NCBI RefSeq assembly: GCF_002742635.1
Contig: NZ_PEGF01000002.1
Span: 62,001-126,000 of the forward strand
DNA: 64,000 bases
DNA from: Caulobacter sp. X
GTDB lineage: Bacteria; Pseudomonadota; Alphaproteobacteria; Caulobacterales; Caulobacteraceae
Direction: 5' to 3'
How positions within the stretch are numbered: the stretch's first letter is position 1; every line of letters begins with the position of its first letter. Under the pieces are notes generated by a model that had not been told where the DNA came from, did not search any database, and saw nothing but the letters and a program-made list of their open reading frames with translations. The translations under genes and the position numbers were made by a program. Shown one piece after another: positions 27,679-35,663 of the stretch.

Positions 27679-28918
27679 ATTTGAACGTCGTCAGTTGCTC
27701 GGCCCCAACCGGACCGCGGGCGTGTAGCTTGTCTGTAGCGATGCCGATCTCGGCCCCGAAGCCGAACTCGCCGCCATCGGCGAACTGGGTCGAGGCGTTG
27801 ACCAGCACGATAGCGCTGTCGACCGCCGCGACGAAGGCCTCGGCGGCCGCCTCGTCCTCGGTGACGATCGCGTCGGTGTGGCCAGAGCCGAAGGCGGCGA
27901 TGTGCGCGGCCGCGCCCTCGACGCCTTCGACCACGGCGACCGAGAGGATCGCGGCCAGGTATTCGGTGGTCCAGTCCTCGGTCGTCGCGGCCTTCATCTC
28001 GGGGACGATGGCGCGGGCGGCGGCGTCGCCGCGCAGCTCGCAGCCGGCCGAGATCAGCGCCTGGGCGATCGGCGGCAGCAGGGACGCGGCGGCGGCCTTG
28101 TCGACCAGCAGGGTCTCGGCCGAGCCGCAGACCGAGACGCGGCGAAGCTTGGCGTTGACGACGATGTCGACGGCCTTCTGGAGGTCGGCGGCGGCGTGGA
28201 CGAAGACGTGGTTGAGGCCTTCCAGGTGGCCTAGCACCGGGGCGCGGGCCTCGGCCTGGACGCGGGCGACCAGGCTCTTGCCGCCGCGCGGGATGATCAG
28301 GTCGACCGAGCGGTCCAGGCCCTGCAGGATCATGCCGACGGCGGCGCGATCGGGCGTCTTCACCGCCTGCACCGCGCTGGCGGGCAGGCCGGCCGCTTCC
28401 AGCCCCCGCTCGATCGCGGCGTGGATGGCGAGGTTCGAGGCGATGCACTCCGAACCGCCGCGCAGGATCACCGCATTGCCCGAACGCACGCACAGCGCGG
28501 CGGCGTCGGCGGTCACGTTCGGGCGGCTCTCGTAGATCATGGCGATCACGCCGATCGGCGTGCGCACGCGGCTGATGTCGAGGCCGTTGGGCCGGGTCCA
28601 GCGCGAGGTGGCCACGCCCAGCGGATCGGCGATCTCGGCGACGGCCTCGACCCCGGCGGCGACGCCGTCCAGGCGCGCGGCGTCCAGGGCCAGACGGTCG
28701 AGCATCGGGCCCGAGACGCCGTTGGCCTCGGCGCGGGACAGGTCCTCGGCGTTAGCGGCCAGGATAGCCGGGGCGGCCTTGCGGATCTCGGCGGCCATGG
28801 CGCGGATCGCCGCGGTGCGCTGCTCTGGCGATGCCAGGCGCAGGGCGCGCGCGCCCTCGCGCGCCGTCCGGCCCATGTCCGCCATCGTCGCCTGCAAGCT
28901 CACGCCCGCGTCGTCCAT
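27644..28918 (-). CDS. proA: Gamma-glutamyl phosphate reductase
   Basis: A 424-aa NADPH enzyme of proline synthesis that reduces gamma-glutamyl phosphate to the semialdehyde. The catalytic Cys is in [14 protein letters not shown]. The N-terminal [18 protein letters not shown] and the [14 protein letters not shown], [37 protein letters not shown] ending are canonical. ATG at 28918. The usual partner proB is not in the window, so the first step is encoded elsewhere. Confidence 0.95.
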   Translation of the reverse strand: MDDAGVSLQATMADMGRTAREGARALRLASPEQRTAAIRAMAAEIRKAAPAILAANAEDLSRAEANGVSGPMLDRLALDAARLDGVAAGVEAVAEIADPLGVATSRWTRPNGLDISRVRTPIGVIAMIYESRPNVTADAAALCVRSGNAVILRGGSECIASNLAIHAAIERGLEAAGLPASAVQAVKTPDRAAVGMILQGLDRSVDLIIPRGGKSLVARVQAEARAPVLGHLEGLNHVFVHAAADLQKAVDIVVNAKLRRVSVCGSAETLLVDKAAAASLLPPIAQALISAGCELRGDAAARAIVPEMKAATTEDWTTEYLAAILSVAVVEGVEGAAAHIAAFGSGHTDAIVTEDEAAAEAFVAAVDSAIVLVNASTQFADGGEFGFGAEIGIATDKLHARGPVGAEQLTTFKYVVRGTGQTRP

Positions 28919-29018
28919 GTTCGCTCGTCCCTGCAAGGTTATGCTCAGGTTGAGGCTTACCTAGGCGCTTTCGAGGCGGGATGAAACCAGCTTCGTCTGA
29001 AAGCGGAGGGAGTTTTGG

Positions 29019-29978
29019 TCAAGCCCCGCAGCGCGACAGCTTGGCCAGGGTTGATCGGTATTCCGAAAGCGGGGGCATCCCGAAGCGCGCGCGCCGCTCA
29101 TCCACGCGCTCCGGATCCTCGATCGGCCACAGTTCGATCTTGCCGCCGATGCAGCCCTTCGACTGGCTTCCGTAGCGCTGCGGCCTGTCCTCGTGGGTGG
29201 CGATGCGATCCCACAGATAGGCGTATTGCGAGCGGTCAAGGTCGCCGCTGGGCAGCAGCTTTTCCAGTCGCGTCAGTACGTTCTTCTGGAAGGCGACGTC
29301 GTGGTCGGCGTGCTGGGTGATGATGAAGGCGGCCTCGGCGGCCGACTTTCCGTCGCGGGATGGCGTGAACCAGCCGCGACGAGCCACCTCCGTCTTCAGC
29401 CATCCCGACAGGATATGGCTGTTGCGGCACTCGTCCTGTTCGAGCGACGCGAAGAGGCGCGTCGCCACGCCATCGGACAGGCGGGGATTTCCCGAGGCGA
29501 TCAGCATCGCTTGCATGGGCAGCTGATCGGCGGCCTGGCGCTTAAGCAGGGCCCGCGCGCGTGACGTCGAGGCCGCGCCCCAGTCCGCGAGGATCGGCGC
29601 CATGGCTGCGTCGAGCTCGGGATCGCCGCTTGGCTGATGGGCCAGAATCCGCGCCTGCTTGGCGCGATAGGACAGGACCGCGCTGGCGCCAGCATCCCGG
29701 TCGGCTCGCCACTGGCCGCCGCTCGACGCTTCGGCGGCGGTCCTGAGGCCCGCGACGACCTCCCGCTCGGCGTCCGTCTGGCAGGCTCCGTCGCGCGAGG
29801 CCTTGGTCACGCTGTCGCCGAGAGCCAGCACCTGCGCCGGCGTCCGGCCGTCACGCAGGCGCCAGTAGTCGAAGGTTCGCGCCGCTTCGGAATCCTTGAG
29901 CAAGGCCTGCAGCGGAAAGGGCGCCGGCCCTGCGTTCGCTATCGCCAAGGCCGCCGCCGCCCAGATCGCCCCCGTCAT
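29019..29978 (-). CDS. DUF6624-like secreted protein
   Basis: A 319-aa protein with an N-terminal signal-like stretch (MTGAIWAAAALAIANAG). The C-terminal part has the DUF6624 pattern AFIITQHADHDVAFQ, YAYLWDRIATHEDRPQRYGSQ, followed by a WPIEDPERVDERRARFGMPPLSEY end. The domain's role is not known. A four-Cys set (CQTDAE, ECRNSH, KGCIGG, RCGA) suggests a periplasmic or secreted location. No operon partner: the proA start lies 100 bases downstream and the Ltp-like gene 140 bases upstream. Confidence 0.75.
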   Translation of the reverse strand: MTGAIWAAAALAIANAGPAPFPLQALLKDSEAARTFDYWRLRDGRTPAQVLALGDSVTKASRDGACQTDAEREVVAGLRTAAEASSGGQWRADRDAGASAVLSYRAKQARILAHQPSGDPELDAAMAPILADWGAASTSRARALLKRQAADQLPMQAMLIASGNPRLSDGVATRLFASLEQDECRNSHILSGWLKTEVARRGWFTPSRDGKSAAEAAFIITQHADHDVAFQKNVLTRLEKLLPSGDLDRSQYAYLWDRIATHEDRPQRYGSQSKGCIGGKIELWPIEDPERVDERRARFGMPPLSEYRSTLAKLSRCGA

Positions 29979-30056
29979 CCCTTCACCGATCCTTGTGTCT
30001 CAGGATCGCCAGCGAGCGCCGGCCAGCGACGCTGCAGCCATGCCAGGGAAATGAGG

Positions 30057-30086
30057 CCCGAACCGACCTCAAGAGGCTGGTTCGGG
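30057..30086. terminator. Hairpin downstream of the Ltp-like gene
   Basis: A perfect 8-bp stem (CCCGAACC 30057-30064, GGTTCGGG 30079-30086) with a 14-base loop lies 33 bases after the stop of the Ltp-repeat gene on the minus strand. No long T-run follows. A probable weak terminator or mRNA stabiliser. Confidence 0.4.
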
Positions 30087-30118
30087 GTCCTTCAGCGACC
30101 GGAGCGCTGTTGTCTGGC

Positions 30119-30742
30119 TTAAGAGCAAGCGCCTGCTTGACGTGCGCCATAGGTCGCTTCGCTCACGGTGTATTTGTCCCCAGCGCTGGAGGACAATTGC
30201 TCGATCAGGCCGTTGCACGAGAAGCCGGACATGTCGAGGTACTGCTTGGCTGACCTCACGGCGTTCTCGTTCCAATCGACGTCGAGACTATCGACCGCCG
30301 CCGTGGCGTCGGCGACGTCGTAGCCATCACCCGCGCTGGAAGATAGTTGCGCGATCAGGCCCTTACGCGAGAAGCCGGTCATGCTGAGATACTGCTTGGC
30401 CGACCTGACGGCGTTCCGCTGGGGACCCGTTAAGTTTGATTCCGGTTCGGAGGCCGACGCCTTGGCCGACGCCTTGGCCGGCTCCGCGGAAGGCGCGCTG
30501 GCGGCTGTCGAGGCGGCGCTGGCGGTGACGGGCTGGTTCGAGCTGCTGCCGCTGCCCATCACGATCAGGAAAAAGATCGCCATCCAGCCGAACGAGATCA
30601 CCCTCGCGACCGGGCTGTATCCCTTCCGCAAAAGGAACCAGGCAAAGATCCACGGCAGCAGAAGAATCCCTATGCCCAGAGCCGCGCCAACCTTGCGCTT
30701 CTCGACGCCTTTGGAGTCATCGCCCAAAATCACTTCGCTCAT
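30119..30742 (-). CDS. Membrane protein with two Ltp-type repeats
   Basis: A 207-aa protein. Two hydrophobic segments (about residues 18-38 and 46-64) are followed by an Ala/Ser/Lys linker. The C-terminus holds two repeats of about 45 residues, each starting NAVRSAKQYLxMxGFS and continuing GLIxQLSSSAGDxYxVxxAT. This matches the Ltp (PF07553) helical repeat of host cell-surface lipoproteins, such as the TP-J34 phage lipoprotein that blocks DNA entry. The protein has no lipobox; it is anchored by the two helices. Such repeats are most common in Gram-positive bacteria and phages. Confidence 0.75.
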   Translation of the reverse strand: MSEVILGDDSKGVEKRKVGAALGIGILLLPWIFAWFLLRKGYSPVARVISFGWMAIFFLIVMGSGSSSNQPVTASAASTAASAPSAEPAKASAKASASEPESNLTGPQRNAVRSAKQYLSMTGFSRKGLIAQLSSSAGDGYDVADATAAVDSLDVDWNENAVRSAKQYLDMSGFSCNGLIEQLSSSAGDKYTVSEATYGARQAGACS

Positions 30743-30825
30743 TCCGCAGCCTCCCTCTGAGCCTCAACGCTAAGGTCCAGCGCAGCGGAGAACAAGCTTG
30801 CCGAGTGTGAATCGCTTTGGAGCGC

Positions 30826-31665
30826 CTATTCCGCGTCCCAGCGATAGGCCTTGTCCAGCCAGTCGCCGATCCGTCCGTCCGGGCGCGCCAGGCCGTGGAT
30901 CTCGGCCATCTCCTTCTCCGACAGCTCGAAGTCGAGGATGTCGAAGTTCTCCTCGACGCGCTTGGGGTTGCTGGTGCGCGGAATGGCGATGATCCCCTGC
31001 TGGATGATCCAGCGCAGGGTCACCTGGCCCGGCGTCTTGCCGTGGGCGCGGCCGATGTCGATCAGCAGCGGGTCCTGGGCCACCTTGCCCTGGGCCAGCG
31101 GCGACCAGGCGGTGATCGAGACGCCCAGCTGGTCGGCCTTGGCCTTCAGGGTCTTCAGCGACAGATAGGGGTGGTACTCGACCTGGTCGGTGGCGATCGG
31201 CGCGTCCGACAGCTTGGCGGCCTCTTCCAAAAGGGCCGAGGGGAAGTTCGACAGGCCGATGGCGCGGGTCCAGCCCTTGGCGCGGACCTCGTTCAGCGCG
31301 CCCAGGGTCTCGGCCAGCGGCACGTCGGGCTTGGGCCAGTGCAGCAGCAGGAGATCGACGTGGTCGAGGCCCAGCTTTTCCAGGCTGATCTCGGCGGAGC
31401 GCTGCAGGTCGCCATCGGCGAACTGGTCGATCCAGACCTTGGTGGTGACGAAGAGGTCGTCGCGCTTGATCCCGCTATTCTTGATCGCCGCGCCGACGTC
31501 GCGCTCGTTGCCATAGATCTGGGCCGTGTCGATGTGGCGGTAGCCGACCTCCAGGGCCTTCTCGACCAGCGGGACGGCGGTCCCGTTCTCCAGCTGCCAG
31601 GTGCCAAAGCCGATGGCGGGCATCAGGACGTCGCCGGAGCGAATGGCGGGGACGAGCTTGGACAT
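30826..31665 (-). CDS. Aldo/keto reductase (2,5-diketogluconate reductase-like)
   Basis: A 279-aa NADPH-dependent (beta/alpha)8-barrel reductase. The catalytic tetrad is visible: Asp46 and Tyr51 in HIDTAQIYGNE, Lys in VTTKVW and His in LLLHWP. The cofactor loop IPRTSNPKRVEENFDILDFELSEKEM is the family end. The branch is close to DkgA/DkgB-type reductases of small aldehydes and ketones. It starts 22 bases after the Pr6Pr stop. The substrate is unknown. Confidence 0.9.
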   Translation of the reverse strand: MSKLVPAIRSGDVLMPAIGFGTWQLENGTAVPLVEKALEVGYRHIDTAQIYGNERDVGAAIKNSGIKRDDLFVTTKVWIDQFADGDLQRSAEISLEKLGLDHVDLLLLHWPKPDVPLAETLGALNEVRAKGWTRAIGLSNFPSALLEEAAKLSDAPIATDQVEYHPYLSLKTLKAKADQLGVSITAWSPLAQGKVAQDPLLIDIGRAHGKTPGQVTLRWIIQQGIIAIPRTSNPKRVEENFDILDFELSEKEMAEIHGLARPDGRIGDWLDKAYRWDAE

Positions 31666-31687
31666 CGAGAAACTCCGAGAAAGACGG

Positions 31688-32344
31688 TCAGGCGGATATG
31701 GGCGCCGGTTTGGCCTGCGCCATCCGGGTCCGAACGCGCAGGATGGCGATGAAGATCAGGCAGACCAGCGCGAAGGCCACGCCCATCTGGACGATCGTCA
31801 AGAGAACAGGCGGATAGCCTCGCTTGGTCACGTCCATGAAGGGATAAGGATAGAAGCCCGAGACCGCGCCGTGCGCCAGGGTCCAGGCGCCGAACAGGGC
31901 GGGGAAGGCCATCGCTTTCAAGGCCGCGATCCAGCGCGCCTCGCCCTCGCCGCCACGCAGGGCCAGGTCGAGCAGGAAGGCGGCCGGGGTGATCGTGTGG
32001 TTCAGCGTGGTGGCGACCAGGCGCAGGCCCTGCGGGTTCCAGGTGTGGGCCAGCATGGTGTGATAGACCACGGCCGTGATCGCCAGATAGGTCGCGATCG
32101 CCGCGCGCGGACCAGACTTCTCCGACCACGCCGCCAGCCGGCTGTCCGGCGCGATCAGCGGCGCGGCCAGGGCGACGGCCGCCAGGGCGTTCGACAGGAT
32201 CGTGAAATAGCTGAAGAACTCGACGGTCTTGGCCGGCAGGGTGGCCAGGGTCTCGTCATAGGCCATCAGGCCGTACTGCAGCAGCGGCCCCGCCGCCGCG
32301 ACCAGCGCGATCAGCAGCCGCCAGGCCTTGGTCTTGTCGGTCAT
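31688..32344 (-). CDS. Pr6Pr family membrane protein
   Basis: A 218-aa polytopic protein of the Pr6Pr family (related to FAR-17a/AIG1). About six hydrophobic segments are visible. The typical stretches AHTWNPQGLRLVATTLNHTITPAAFLLDL and GAVSGFYPYPFMDVTKRGYP are present. Some relatives are linked to hydrolysis of fatty-acid esters of hydroxy fatty acids, but no bacterial role is known. The ATG at 32344 is inside the ATGA overlap with the upstream MmcQ gene, so the two are coupled. Confidence 0.78.
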   Translation of the reverse strand: MTDKTKAWRLLIALVAAAGPLLQYGLMAYDETLATLPAKTVEFFSYFTILSNALAAVALAAPLIAPDSRLAAWSEKSGPRAAIATYLAITAVVYHTMLAHTWNPQGLRLVATTLNHTITPAAFLLDLALRGGEGEARWIAALKAMAFPALFGAWTLAHGAVSGFYPYPFMDVTKRGYPPVLLTIVQMGVAFALVCLIFIAILRVRTRMAQAKPAPISA

Positions 32345-32706
32345 GCGTTCCCCGTTGGGTGGTTCTCGTCCCAGGCTTTCAGCACCTTCTTCGGCGCGGT
32401 CGCCCGCCATTGGCGCAGCACCAGCCCCTGCACCGTTCCTGGATGGGCGCCGGCCAGGCGGATCAGAACGTAAGGATAGCCGCGGAAGTGATCCGTGACA
32501 TGGAAGACGTCTGGCTCGGCCTCGATCAGCATCTCGCGCTCGTCGAACGGCACGCCGGGACAGACCAGGCTTTCGCCGTCCTCGAACAGGCGGGTCAGGA
32601 ACTTGCCATGCGCCTTCAGGCAGGGACGGCCATAGGCGGTCCCGTGTTCGACGCCGGGCAGGCGCAAGGCGAAGGCGACGACCTCGTCATAGGTCATGGG
32701 TGTCAT
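32341..32706 (-). CDS. MmcQ/YjbR family protein
   Basis: A 121-aa protein of the MmcQ/YjbR family (CyaY-like fold, thought to bind DNA). MTYDEVVAFALRLPGVEHGTAYGRP, KFLTRLFEDGESLV, and VLIRLAGAHPGTVQGLVLRQWRATAPKKVLKAWDE fit. The ATG at 32706 sits in a 16-base tandem duplication that repeats ATG and MTYD, so MTPMTYDE may start at either Met (32706 or 32697). Overlaps the Pr6Pr gene by four bases. Confidence 0.83.
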   Translation of the reverse strand: MTPMTYDEVVAFALRLPGVEHGTAYGRPCLKAHGKFLTRLFEDGESLVCPGVPFDEREMLIEAEPDVFHVTDHFRGYPYVLIRLAGAHPGTVQGLVLRQWRATAPKKVLKAWDENHPTGNA

Positions 32707-32717
32707 AGGTCATGGGC
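32686..32717. repeat. 16-bp tandem duplication at a gene start
   Basis: GTCATAGGTCATGGGT and GTCATAGGTCATGGGC are adjacent copies, differing only in the last base, at 32686-32701 and 32702-32717. They cover the start codon of the MmcQ gene and duplicate its Met codons in shifted phase. A recent slippage event is the simple explanation. Confidence 0.75.
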
Positions 32718-32739
32718 AACCCCTCGGAGACGCGACTAT

Positions 32740-33609
32740 ATGTTGGCCATGGACTCCGACAACACCCTCAAGACGCCCATCCTGGTGCTGGGCGCGACCA
32801 GCCTGATCGGCGGCCACCTGATGGCCCGGCTGGCGGACGAGGGGTTCGATCCCGTCGCCATCAGCCGCCGCCCGCCCGCCGGAGACGCCTGCTGGGTCGA
32901 CGTCGACCTGACCGATCCGGACGTGGAGACGCGCCTGCCGCCGGCGGCGACGGTGTTCTCGCTGTCGCCGATCTGGTTGCTGCCGGCGGTGCTGCCTGGG
33001 CTGAAGGCGCGGGGCATGGTGCGGCTGATCGCCTTCTCCTCGACCAGCCGCTTCACCAAGGTCGCCTCGCCCGAACCCGCCGAGCGCGCGGTGGCGAAGG
33101 CGCTGCTCGACGCCGAGCAGGCGGTCGAGACCTGGTGCGCCGAGCACGGCGTCGCCTGGACGATCCTGCGGCCGACCCTGATCTATGACGAAGGCCACGA
33201 CGAGAATGTCAGCCGCATCGCGCGGCTGGTGACACGCTTCCACGTCATGCCGCTATCGGGACGCGGCGAGGGCCTGCGCCAGCCGGTGCACGCCGCGGAT
33301 CTGGCGGTCGGCGCCCTGGCGGCGGGGAAAGCGTCGGCGGCGCTGAACCGGGCCTATGACCTGGTCGGCGGCGAGACCCTGACCTATCGGGCGATGGTCG
33401 ACCGGGTGTTCGAGGGGCTGGGCAAGACCCCGCGCAGCCTGCCGATGCCGCCCTGGCTGTTTGCTCTGCTGATGCGGCTGGCCAAGCCCTTCTATCCCGG
33501 CGCCACGGCGGCGATGGGGACGCGCATGGGCCAGGACCTGACCTTCGACTCTTCGGACGCGATGCGGGACTTTGGCTGGGCGCCGAGGGATTTTCATCCG
33601 CGATTCTAG
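32740..33609 (+). CDS. NAD(P)-dependent epimerase/dehydratase-like protein
   Basis: A 289-aa (or 286-aa from ATG 32749) Rossmann-fold protein of the atypical SDR type. The NAD loop is VLGATSLIGGHL near the N-terminus. RLIAFSSTSRFTKVASPEPAERAV lies where the catalytic Ser/Tyr segment occurs, and the C-terminal YDLVGGETLTYRAM stretch is typical. The YxxxK catalytic pair is not obvious, so binding or isomerase roles are possible. It has no lipid or sugar operon context. Its stop CTAG is shared with the convergent YkgJ gene. Confidence 0.78.
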   Translation: MLAMDSDNTLKTPILVLGATSLIGGHLMARLADEGFDPVAISRRPPAGDACWVDVDLTDPDVETRLPPAATVFSLSPIWLLPAVLPGLKARGMVRLIAFSSTSRFTKVASPEPAERAVAKALLDAEQAVETWCAEHGVAWTILRPTLIYDEGHDENVSRIARLVTRFHVMPLSGRGEGLRQPVHAADLAVGALAAGKASAALNRAYDLVGGETLTYRAMVDRVFEGLGKTPRSLPMPPWLFALLMRLAKPFYPGATAAMGTRMGQDLTFDSSDAMRDFGWAPRDFHPRF

Positions 33610-34145
33610 TCGACGTCGGCCAGCACCATGGCGAAGGGCGTCAGGGCGCCGTCCTGCTCGACATAGCCGCTGACCAGCTTGCGGTCGGGCGGCAGGACGC
33701 CAAGGTCGATCTCCTCGGTCGGGAAGACCACCGTCCGGCGATCGCCAACGCAGACCACCAGCTCGTAGCCCTCCAGCGCCCGGCGCGACATCGCCTTGAT
33801 GTAGGAATAATACGGCTCGCGCCGCCAGGCGGCGGGCTTGCCCGGATCGACGACGACGTTCAGCCGCTTGCCGTCGCGGTCGGAATACATGACGAAGCCG
33901 GCCTTGTCCGGCCGCCACTCGTCGCCCAGGCGGGACGAGGTCAGCCACAGGCAGTGAAAGCCCCGGCAGGCCGGCGGACGATGCTCGTAGTAGCCGCAGC
34001 CGCCGCCCTTCTTGAAATGGCCGCACCAGACGCCGTCGGGCTTCTCCAAAGCCTCGATGGCCAGGACCTTGCAGCACAGACCGCAGGATCCGCAGGCCTT
34101 GCCCGGGGCGGGTTGTTCGACGGTCAAGGTTTGGTCGTCGCTCAT
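33606..34145 (-). CDS. YkgJ-type cysteine cluster protein
   Basis: A 179-aa protein with the YkgJ zinc/iron cluster CGSCGLCCKV (residues 18-27), WCGHFKKGGGCGYYEHRPPACRGF and its Cys set, about eight cysteines in total. The family has no proven function. The ATG at 34145 lies in an ATGA overlap with the neighbouring gene. It is a tandem duplicate of the gene at 34142: the two share CGxCGxCCK, WCGHF and C-x(4,6)-RP-x-AC. Its stop codon shares CTAG with the gene at 32740. Confidence 0.82.
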   Translation of the reverse strand: MSDDQTLTVEQPAPGKACGSCGLCCKVLAIEALEKPDGVWCGHFKKGGGCGYYEHRPPACRGFHCLWLTSSRLGDEWRPDKAGFVMYSDRDGKRLNVVVDPGKPAAWRREPYYSYIKAMSRRALEGYELVVCVGDRRTVVFPTEEIDLGVLPPDRKLVSGYVEQDGALTPFAMVLADVD

Positions 34146-34591
34146 CGCGGCAGGGTCCTTATCACGCCAAGATCGACATCGCCCTCGGGCCGCATCTCCC
34201 AGGCGCGTTCGCCGACGATCACGTTGAGGGCGAGGCCCTTGGCGGCGCCCTGCTGGGCCCAGACGCGCAGGGTTCCGTAGAACGGCGGCTTGCGCCAGGC
34301 GTCGGGACGGGCTGGATCGACCTCGACCACCAGGCGCTGGCCGTCGTCCTCGCGGTGCAGGATGAACCGCGCGCGGTCCGGCCGCCACTCGGGACCCAGA
34401 TGCTTGGCCTGCAGCCAGTAGCAGGCGTAGTCGGCGCAAGCCTTGGGGCGGTCCGCATAGATGGCGCAGCCCGAGCCCTTGCGGAAATGCCCGCACCAGG
34501 CGTGCGGCGGCTTCGCCAGCGCCTCTACGCCCATCAGCTTGCAGCACATGCCGCAGTCGCCGCAGCTCCGCTCGCCGTTCTCGGCGCCCAT
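34142..34591 (-). CDS. YkgJ-type cysteine cluster protein (paralogue)
   Basis: A 149-aa YkgJ-type protein with CGDCGMCCKL near the N-terminus, WCGHFRKGSGCAIYADRPKACADYACYW in pieces, and the GPEWRPDRARF motif. It is followed without a gap by its paralogue at 33606 (4-base overlap), giving a tandem pair. Likely metal-binding; role unknown. ATG start. Confidence 0.82.
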   Translation of the reverse strand: MGAENGERSCGDCGMCCKLMGVEALAKPPHAWCGHFRKGSGCAIYADRPKACADYACYWLQAKHLGPEWRPDRARFILHREDDGQRLVVEVDPARPDAWRKPPFYGTLRVWAQQGAAKGLALNVIVGERAWEMRPEGDVDLGVIRTLPR

Positions 34592-34679
34592 CCCGTCCCT
34601 CGCCCCCAGAGCAAGAGCTCCAGGCTGATCGTCAGGGGGCGGACGTTAGCGGCGCTGTGTGACGGTTTGATGGGCGCGC

Positions 34680-35210
34680 CTACCGCGCCGGGCAGGCCGA
34701 GCGGGTCAGGGCGTAGGCGGCGAATGGAGAGTCCTTGCCGCCGGCGCGGGCGACGATGCTCCAGGACAGCTTGTCGCCGTCCAGCCGCCAACGGTTGACG
34801 AAGGCGGCGTCCGGATAGGGATAGGTGATGTCGAACCCGCCCGGGACCGCCTCGCCCTTGCCGACGGCGGTGAAGTCGCCGCCGAAGCTGTCGGCCCAGA
34901 AGCCCGAGACGCCGATCGCCGGTCCGTCCTTGGGCGCGGGACCCCGACCGGCCAGGACCAGATGGGCGGCGTAGCGGTCGGCCGGATCGGCCTTGGCGTG
35001 GCTGTCGGCGTCGACGGTCAGCGCGGTCTCGAGCGCGGCGGGTCTGACCGCCAGCGTTATATCGACCGCCTTGCCCATCACGTCGCCTTCGCCGCGCCAG
35101 CAGCCTTCCAGCGCCTTGACCGAGGCGGGGATGGGCGCGGGCGGCGGATCCTCGGCGCACGCGACTCCGGTCATGCCCGCCAGCGCGAGACCCAGAAACA
35201 ACGCCCGCAT
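34680..35210 (-). CDS. Secreted hypothetical protein
   Basis: A 176-aa protein with a signal peptide (MRALFLGLALAGMTGVACAED, cleavage after CA or before ED). The mature part has one Cys near the N-terminus (EGCWRGEGDVMG) and another near the end (SACPAR), and beta-rich segments ending GFDITYPYPDAAFVNRW and SWSIVARAGGKDS. I do not recognise a family. The start follows GAGGGGGA by a few bases. Two bases of context are plain: YkgJ pair downstream, VOC gene upstream on the same strand. Confidence 0.75.
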   Translation of the reverse strand: MRALFLGLALAGMTGVACAEDPPPAPIPASVKALEGCWRGEGDVMGKAVDITLAVRPAALETALTVDADSHAKADPADRYAAHLVLAGRGPAPKDGPAIGVSGFWADSFGGDFTAVGKGEAVPGGFDITYPYPDAAFVNRWRLDGDKLSWSIVARAGGKDSPFAAYALTRSACPAR

Positions 35211-35265
35211 GTCATCCCCCTCGAAAAGCACGGGCGGCGAACCGACAGCGATTCGCCGCGTCGAC

Positions 35266-35619
35266 CTATTCGACGCCCGTGGCGCTCCAGACGCCCAGCT
35301 CGTTGCCGGATGGGTCGGTGAAGTGGAAGCGGCGACCGCCGGGGAAGCTGAAGATCGGCGCGGTGATCGTCCCGCCCGCCTTGACGACCTTGTCCAGCAT
35401 GGCCTCCAGGTCGTGGGCGTAGAGGATGACCAACGGTCGGTCGGTCGAACCCTCTTGCGGCTTGGCGAAGCCGCCGTCCGAACCCTCGCCCTCGAAGGCG
35501 GCGTAGTCCGGGCCGTAGTCGACGAAGGTCCAGCCGAAGGCGGCGGAATAGAAGGCCTTGGTCGCGGGCAGATCGCCGGCGGGCCATTCGATGTAGTCGA
35601 TCTTGCCGTCCTCGCGCAT
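35266..35619 (-). CDS. VOC family (glyoxalase-like) protein
   Basis: A 117-aa protein of the vicinal oxygen chelate fold: IDYIEWPAGDLPATKAFYSAAFGWTFVDY, a central YAHDLEAMLDKVVKAGGTI, and FHFTDPSGNELGVWSATG. It resembles the small glyoxalase/bleomycin-resistance group that may detoxify a reactive compound. ATG at 35619 with GGAG six bases upstream; a start six residues earlier is weaker. A GTTC-N7-GTTC box is 20 bases upstream of the start. Confidence 0.85.
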   Translation of the reverse strand: MREDGKIDYIEWPAGDLPATKAFYSAAFGWTFVDYGPDYAAFEGEGSDGGFAKPQEGSTDRPLVILYAHDLEAMLDKVVKAGGTITAPIFSFPGGRRFHFTDPSGNELGVWSATGVE

Positions 35620-35638
35620 GGCGATCTCCTCAAACAAT

Positions 35639-35653
35639 GTTCTTTATTTGTTC
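35639..35653 (-). promoter_or_regulatory. LexA-type (SOS) box
   Basis: GTTC-TTTATTT-GTTC matches the alphaproteobacterial LexA operator GTTC-N7-GTTC exactly. It lies between the methyltransferase stop (35664) and the VOC start (35619), 20 bases from the start codon, in AT-rich DNA. Repression of the VOC gene by LexA is expected. Confidence 0.75.
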
Positions 35654-35663
35654 TAGTTCGCCC

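Noticed and set aside
30119..30742. Classic lipoprotein
   Set aside because: There is no Cys-containing lipobox near the start; the protein begins with two hydrophobic helices and the repeats follow.
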